Below are positions 57,254 to 64,000 of a DNA stretch of 64,000 bases, in pieces. The notes below the pieces were generated by a model, which worked only from the letters and a program-made list of their open reading frames with translations, was not told where the DNA came from and searched no databases. The stretch's first letter is position 1; each line of letters opens with the position of its first letter. Origin of the DNA: Rudaea cellulosilytica DSM 22992. Its GTDB lineage: Bacteria > Pseudomonadota > Gammaproteobacteria > Xanthomonadales > Rhodanobacteraceae. Both the position numbers and the translations under genes were made by a program. The stretch spans positions 1,525,652 through 1,589,651 of the forward strand of contig NZ_KB899241.1 in the NCBI RefSeq assembly GCF_000378125.1, in the 5' to 3' direction.

Positions 57254-58147
57254 ATGATGTTGCGTGCGCTGGCCCTGTTTGCGGCCTGTCTTTTCGTTGG
57301 TCAATCCGCCGTCGCTGACGACGCTGCTCCGGCGGGGCAGAAGACCGTCCAGCAATTCGTCGATTCGCTGCATTTCCAGACCGGCACGGTCAAGGTCGCG
57401 CGCGCGAACGCGTCGCTGAAACTCGATGACAGCTTCCGCTATCTCGATGCGCGCGACGCACAGCGCGTGCTCGAGCAGCTCTGGGGCAATCCCCCCGACG
57501 CCGACGTGCTCGGCATGCTCGTGCCGACCGCGGCACCGCTGACCGAGGAAAAGGGCTCGTGGGCGGTCGTCGTCACCTATTCGAACGACGGCTACGTCTC
57601 CGACGCCGAGGCGGGCAAGATCGACTACACGAAGATGCTCCACGACATGCAGGAGGCGACGCACGAGGCGAATGCCGGGCGCAAACAGCACGGCTATCCC
57701 GCGGTCGACCTGGTCGGCTGGGCCGAGCCGCCGCACTACGATGCGGCGTCGAACAAGCTCTACTGGGCCAAGGATCTCGCCTTCGGCGACGGCAAGGAAC
57801 ACACGCTCAATTACGATATCCGCGTGCTCGGCCGCGGCGGTTATCTGAGCCTCAATGCGGTCGCCGGCATGAGCCAGCTCGACACGGTCAAGGCGGAAAT
57901 GCCGAAAGTACTGGCGATGACCGAATTCGATCCCGGCCAGCGTTACGCCGACTTCAATTCCTCGACCGACAAGATCGCCGCCTACGGCATCGGTGCGCTC
58001 GTCGCCGGCACGCTTGCGGCCAAGGCCGGCCTGTTCGCCAAACTGTTCGCCATGCTGCTCGCATTCAAGAAGGTCATCATCGGCGGCGCGATCGCGCTGT
58101 TCGCGGCGGCCGGACGGCTGTTCGGGCGCAAGTCCAAGTCCGACTAG
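57254..58147 (+). CDS. DUF2167 membrane protein
   Basis: The 297-residue protein has a signal peptide (LRALALFAACLFVGQSAVA), a long soluble domain with DDSFRYLDARDAQRVLEQLWGNPP and SWAVVVTYSNDGYVSDAEAGKIDY, and two C-terminal membrane spans (GALVAGTLAAKAGLFAKLFA, VIIGGAIALFAAAGRL) with a basic tail. The WAVVV-Y--DGYV pattern and the GYVSD region are typical of DUF2167. Its function is unknown. The TAG stop begins the inverted-repeat element at 58145. Confidence 0.85.
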   Translation: MMLRALALFAACLFVGQSAVADDAAPAGQKTVQQFVDSLHFQTGTVKVARANASLKLDDSFRYLDARDAQRVLEQLWGNPPDADVLGMLVPTAAPLTEEKGSWAVVVTYSNDGYVSDAEAGKIDYTKMLHDMQEATHEANAGRKQHGYPAVDLVGWAEPPHYDAASNKLYWAKDLAFGDGKEHTLNYDIRVLGRGGYLSLNAVAGMSQLDTVKAEMPKVLAMTEFDPGQRYADFNSSTDKIAAYGIGALVAGTLAAKAGLFAKLFAMLLAFKKVIIGGAIALFAAAGRLFGRKSKSD

Positions 58148-58372
58148 AACCTGTCTCAAAACTGCTGCGCTCGACCCGATCCCATCTAAGATCGGGCGCG
58201 CCGGCGGTGCTCGGAATGCGAAGGCAGGATGCCGAAGCGAACAGCGAAGCTGGCCCGCAGGGCATGCCGCAGGAGCGGCATGTAATCCTCATGTACTGAA
58301 AGTACACTCCGGTTCCTGCGCTCCGGCGACACGCGAACTGTCTTCGCTCGCTACGTTTTGAGATAGGTTCTA
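58145..58372. repeat. TAG-ended inverted-repeat element, copy of 228 bp
   Basis: The ends are TAGAACCTGTCTCAAAAC and GTTTTGAGATAGGTTCTA. They pair over 18 bases with one mismatch. The interior shares CTCCGGTT-CTGCGCTCCGGCGACACGC with the copy at 53437 and holds about 110 extra bases near the left arm. A small hairpin TGTACT/AGTACA replaces the CATAC/GTATG one of the other copy. The element begins at the DUF2167 stop and ends at the tatD stop, both TAG. Confidence 0.88.
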
Positions 58373-59161
58373 ACCCAGCAGGGCGAAGAATTTGCGCGCC
58401 GTCGCCGTCGCATTCGCGGCGGTGACAGCGACGTCCTCGCTGCGGTCGCGCGCGACTTCCGCGCAGATGTGGGCGAGGTACATCGGCTCGTTGCGCCGAT
58501 GCGAAGGCATCGGCTTGACCGTGCGCGGCAGCAGGTAAGGCGCATCGGTTTCGAGCATGAGTCGATCGGCGGGGATGCTTTTCACGAGCTCGCGCAGGTG
58601 CGCACCGCGGCGCTCGTCGCAGATCCAGCCGGTGATGCCGATGTGGAAATCGCGGTCGAGATAGTCGAACAGTTCGTTCTTTTCGCCGGTGAAGCAGTGC
58701 ACGACGGCCGCGCCGATGCGGCCGCGCACGTTGTCCATGCAGGCGAGGAAATCCAGATGCGCGTCGCGCTGGTGCAGGAACAGCGGCTTGCCGCACTCCA
58801 TCGCCAATTGCAGTTGCCGCTCGAACGCGAACAGCTGCGCCTCGCGCGGGGAGAAGTTGCGATGGAAGTCGAGTCCGGTTTCGCCGACGGCGACGACCTC
58901 GGGTTTGGCCTGGTATTCGCGCAGCAGCGTTTCGGTTTCCGAATCGAAGTCGCTTGCGTGGTGCGGGTGCACGCCCGCAGTCGCATATAGCAAGTGCGGA
59001 TGCGCGAGCGCGAGCGCGAGCGCATCGCGCGTGCCCTGCACGCTCGCGCCGGTGACGACGAGCTGGTCGATGCCGTGCGCCTGCGCGCGCGCGAGCACGG
59101 CGTCGAAATCGTGGCGGAAGGATTCGTGGGTGAGGTTGGCGCCGATGTCAACTAGCTGCAT
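58370..59161 (-). CDS. tatD: TatD-family 3'-5' DNase/hydrolase
   Basis: The 263-residue TIM-barrel metal-dependent hydrolase opens VDIGANLTHESFRHDFDAVL, the form of TatD proper (DIG-NLT) rather than the HxH opening of YcfH and YjjV. It has AGVHPHHASDFD, AVGETGLDFHRNFSPREAQ, PLFLHQRDAH, VVHCFTGEKNEL and LMLETDAPYLLPR. E. coli TatD is a magnesium-dependent 3'-5' exonuclease for single-stranded DNA and RNA. The TAG stop is the terminal triplet of the inverted-repeat element. Confidence 0.93.
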   Translation of the reverse strand: MQLVDIGANLTHESFRHDFDAVLARAQAHGIDQLVVTGASVQGTRDALALALAHPHLLYATAGVHPHHASDFDSETETLLREYQAKPEVVAVGETGLDFHRNFSPREAQLFAFERQLQLAMECGKPLFLHQRDAHLDFLACMDNVRGRIGAAVVHCFTGEKNELFDYLDRDFHIGITGWICDERRGAHLRELVKSIPADRLMLETDAPYLLPRTVKPMPSHRRNEPMYLAHICAEVARDRSEDVAVTAANATATARKFFALLG

Positions 59162-59313
59162 GGGGATGCGTTGTGGAGAACGTTTTCGTTGCGAATTCGG
59201 CCGGCATTATCGCAGGGCGCCTGCAAGCCGCGAAGGTGTTCACGAGAGGTTAACCGCCGCGCGCCGAAGTTGTGCCTACAATCCCAGCCGTTCACACCCT
59301 GCAGGAGAGAGTC

Positions 59314-60564
59314 ATGTCGGTCCCTTCGAAACGTATCGTTGCCGGCACTCTGTTGCTTGCAAGCGCGCTGGCGTTGCCGGCGATCGCCGCCGATCGCGGC
59401 CCGGTTCTAGCCGGTGCCCCGCGCGCCGATTTCAGCAGCGTGCAGGCTCATCGCGCCGTGCTCGCCGCGCCGCGTGCGACGGCCACATCGGCCACGGTCT
59501 CCGCGGCGGCGGTAACGCCGAACGAGCTCACGGCGAGCAGCTATCGCGCCTATCCTGCCAGCTGTTTCTCGGACACGTTGCCCAGTGTCGCGAATTCCAT
59601 CCAGCCGCTGCCGGTGTCGCCGAGCGGGACGCTGTACAGCCGCACCGTGACTTTGTATGAAAAGAACGGCACTCAGGACAGTTCGGAAGACGTGACGGTC
59701 ACGATCTTCCGCGTCGCCTGCAGCAGCAGCGGCGACACGCTCAGCTACAACCCGGACGGCGGTTACGTCGGCGCGACCCTGATGCGCATCCAGCGCCAGG
59801 CGCAATACGAAGGCGACAGCCAGCTGTATCCGCAGTTTCCGGACATCCGCATCGCCCAAGGCAGCATCGCGTTCGACAACGCGAACTTCACCGACTACGT
59901 GCGCGTCGCGACCGAGCCGAATACGGTGCTCGCCGACACCTCGATCGGTTCGGCGATCGTCAACAGTACGACCTACGTGCTCGAAAACTATGCCAGTCCC
60001 TCGCTTGGCTTCTTCTATTTCAACAACGCCTTCACGATCCGCTTCGACAACGGTTACCAGAACGGCCGCGTGACGATCAGCGTTCCCGACTACGCTCCTA
60101 CGGCGCAGACCTATCCCGCGGCGTACGCGCCGATGGCGATCAATGGCTACCTAAGCGGAGCCTGGTACGACCCCTCTGCCGGCAGCCGCGAAGGCCTGGT
60201 GACCCAGGTGCTGGACAATGGCGATGGTGCGACGCGCACGCTGTTCGCGACCTGGTATACCTACGACCAGCTCGGCCTGCCGTTCTGGCTCGTCGCCCAA
60301 GGCAGTTTCCCGATCGGGTCCACGCAGCTGACAAACGTGCAGGTGCTTTACGCGACCGGCAGCAGCTTTGCCGCACAGCCGCCACCGCCGTCACCTGCGG
60401 TCAAGGCGAATGTCTGGGGTACGATCAACGTGTCGTTCACGGATTGCCAGACGATCAAATTCAGCTACAACGGCAGTGCCGGCACCGTATCGGGCGGCCC
60501 ACAGGGCAACGGCCAGAGAACCTGGAAGAGGCTGGGCGTCATCAACAGTCTCGCTTGCCAGTAG
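59314..60564 (+). CDS. Secreted protein with GxWYDP/FATW repeat-type module
   Basis: The 416-residue protein has a signal peptide (LLLASALALPAIAA), a threonine/alanine-rich start and a long beta-rich chain. Its C-terminal quarter has GAWYDPSAGSREGLVTQVLDNG, TRTLFATWYTYDQLGLPFWL and AQGSFPIGSTQL, a module found in many secreted gamma-proteobacterial proteins. Six cysteines could form disulfides. The paralog at 60626 follows 61 bases later. Its function is unknown. Confidence 0.78.
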   Translation: MSVPSKRIVAGTLLLASALALPAIAADRGPVLAGAPRADFSSVQAHRAVLAAPRATATSATVSAAAVTPNELTASSYRAYPASCFSDTLPSVANSIQPLPVSPSGTLYSRTVTLYEKNGTQDSSEDVTVTIFRVACSSSGDTLSYNPDGGYVGATLMRIQRQAQYEGDSQLYPQFPDIRIAQGSIAFDNANFTDYVRVATEPNTVLADTSIGSAIVNSTTYVLENYASPSLGFFYFNNAFTIRFDNGYQNGRVTISVPDYAPTAQTYPAAYAPMAINGYLSGAWYDPSAGSREGLVTQVLDNGDGATRTLFATWYTYDQLGLPFWLVAQGSFPIGSTQLTNVQVLYATGSSFAAQPPPPSPAVKANVWGTINVSFTDCQTIKFSYNGSAGTVSGGPQGNGQRTWKRLGVINSLACQ

Positions 60565-60625
60565 TAGTCAGTCTCGCGACTTGGCGATGCCGCTCCGCAC
60601 CGGGGCGGCATCCGGGAGCGGAGGC

Positions 60626-61657
60626 ATGAGATTTCGATTCGCACTCGCTTGCCTCGGCCTGTCCGCATTCGCGGCAGGCGCGCACGCGGCGAGTCCGGCG
60701 CGCGCTTATCCGCCGAGCTGCTTCGCCGACGGCTTGTCGCTCGGCCAGGCGGTGAATGCCCCCAAGGCGATGAGCCTGCCGCTGACCCTGCACGGCGATT
60801 TCAACGCCTGCTTCGTCAATCCCGCGGCGCCGAGTTACGCGGTCGCGCAGCAGGAGTGCAACTACGCCGAGGCCGTGGGCGTTACGATCGCGCGCGTGCC
60901 GTGCAGCGGCGGCAAGTCGGCGGTCCTGTTCGGACTCACGCGCGCCGCAGGCAGATCGGGTAACACCGATTTCTATCCAACTTTCCCGGGCGTCTGGGTA
61001 GAGCAGGGCACGCACATCGACTGGGTACGCCTCGCGCGCGATCCGAACACGACCGCGACGCAAGTCTTCGTCAATTCGCCGGTCTACGAGGACAGCGTCT
61101 ACGTGCTCGAGAATCCGATCGGTGCCGCGGCGTTCGACTACAACCACGCATTCACGCTGACCGTCGACAACAACACCGGCCGCGCAGTGCAGTTCGACCT
61201 CGGCGACTACAATCCGGCGGACTTTCCGGGCGCGGTGCCGCTGCCAATCTCCGGCTACCAGACCGGCGCCTGGTACGATCCTGCGCACGGCGGCGAGGGC
61301 ATGCTCGTCGAAATCCTCGACGACGGCAACGGCACGACACGGACATTGTTCGCCACCTGGTTCACCTTCGATGCGCTCGGTGCGCCGTACTGGCTCGCTG
61401 CGCAGGCCAGCTTTCCGATCGGCGCGACGCACATCGAAAACGTTGCCGTGCAGACCGCGAGCGGCGGCGGTTTTGCCGGCAACTTCAGCGCGGTGACGCG
61501 CGCGCCGTGGGGCACGATGAGCTTTGCATTCCCCGACTGCGGCACGATGACGTTCAGTTACGCCGCGTCGGCTTTCCTGCCCGCGAATTCGCCGGCCGGC
61601 AGCGGCACGCGCACGTGGCAGCGGCTCGGCAGCATCGCCAATCTGGGCTGCCAATAG
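60626..61657 (+). CDS. Secreted paralog of the preceding protein
   Basis: The 343-residue protein has a signal peptide (ALACLGLSAFAAGAHAA) and the same plan as its neighbour: RAYPPSCFADGL, VTIARVPCS, TDFYPTFPGVWVEQG, YVLENPIGAAAFDYNHAFTL, then GAWYDPAHGGEGMLVEILDDG, TRTLFATWFTFDALGAPYWL and TWQRLGSIANLGCQ. It looks like a tandem duplication. GGGAGCGGAGG precedes the ATG. No catalytic motif is visible. Confidence 0.78.
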   Translation: MRFRFALACLGLSAFAAGAHAASPARAYPPSCFADGLSLGQAVNAPKAMSLPLTLHGDFNACFVNPAAPSYAVAQQECNYAEAVGVTIARVPCSGGKSAVLFGLTRAAGRSGNTDFYPTFPGVWVEQGTHIDWVRLARDPNTTATQVFVNSPVYEDSVYVLENPIGAAAFDYNHAFTLTVDNNTGRAVQFDLGDYNPADFPGAVPLPISGYQTGAWYDPAHGGEGMLVEILDDGNGTTRTLFATWFTFDALGAPYWLAAQASFPIGATHIENVAVQTASGGGFAGNFSAVTRAPWGTMSFAFPDCGTMTFSYAASAFLPANSPAGSGTRTWQRLGSIANLGCQ

Positions 61658-61670
61658 CTAGGGAGCCTCT

Positions 61671-64000
<2,330 letters not shown>

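Overview
The window is a GC-rich, densely coded piece of a bacterial chromosome. Its gene content and order point to the Gammaproteobacteria, order Xanthomonadales/Lysobacterales, probably Rhodanobacteraceae-like. The supporting blocks are an aryl-polyene-type ketosynthase edge, rsmG-parA-parB, Fur box-bfd-bfr, the block purD-purH-fis-DUF3426-prmA-accC-accB-aroQ-tlpA-dsbD, an ELM1-family protein and a zf-CHCC/GT4/WaaL group. The taxonomic placement is inference. I saw no tRNA, rRNA, CRISPR array, prophage or transposase gene.

Layout. 1-4239: edge of a lipid/aryl-polyene-type cluster (deacetylase end, flippase-like membrane protein, GT2, chain-length-factor-like protein, ketosynthase). 4342-9817: hemF, coniferyl aldehyde dehydrogenase, gamma carbonic anhydrase, a small unknown, and the overlapping set hemB-aroE-YkgJ. 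10043-16065: SPFH protein, rsmG, parAB, an ECF sigma factor with a zinc-type anti-sigma factor, GT2, rppH. 16176-21178: iron storage (Fur box, bfd, bfr), hemJ, DUF6776, bactofilin, erpA, nudC, ampE. 21185-24906: an LplT-like/PlsC fusion and a TPR protein. 24965-35624: purine, fatty-acid, shikimate and thiol-redox genes, all on the minus strand. 35817-45960: 2OG oxygenase, a possible small RNA, glnE, ELM1, YceI, YIP1 and the glycosyltransferase/O-antigen ligase group. 46097-53439: two ABC exporters with a hydrolase, an XRE/membrane-protein pair and a ferredoxin reductase. 53655-61657: an accessory stretch of small secreted proteins around a CadC-like regulator, DUF2167, tatD and two secreted paralogs. 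61686-64000: purine catabolism (adenine deaminase, HIU hydrolase, xanthine dehydrogenase small subunit, cut by the window end).

The least ordinary content lies outside the large genes. A short inverted-repeat element family (5239, 53437, 58145) has ends that read TAGA(A/G)CCT and form the stop codons of four adjoining genes. A 39-bp-arm inverted repeat (1251-1365) encodes the end of a membrane protein. Several gaps hold arrays of tandem perfect hairpins (10496, 11265, 26271, 35664, 51493). Two short ORFs are embedded in ABC-transporter operons, one joined to both neighbours by ATGA overlaps. Three paralogous small secreted proteins surround a membrane-bound regulator. A two-hairpin terminator-ended unit precedes glnE.
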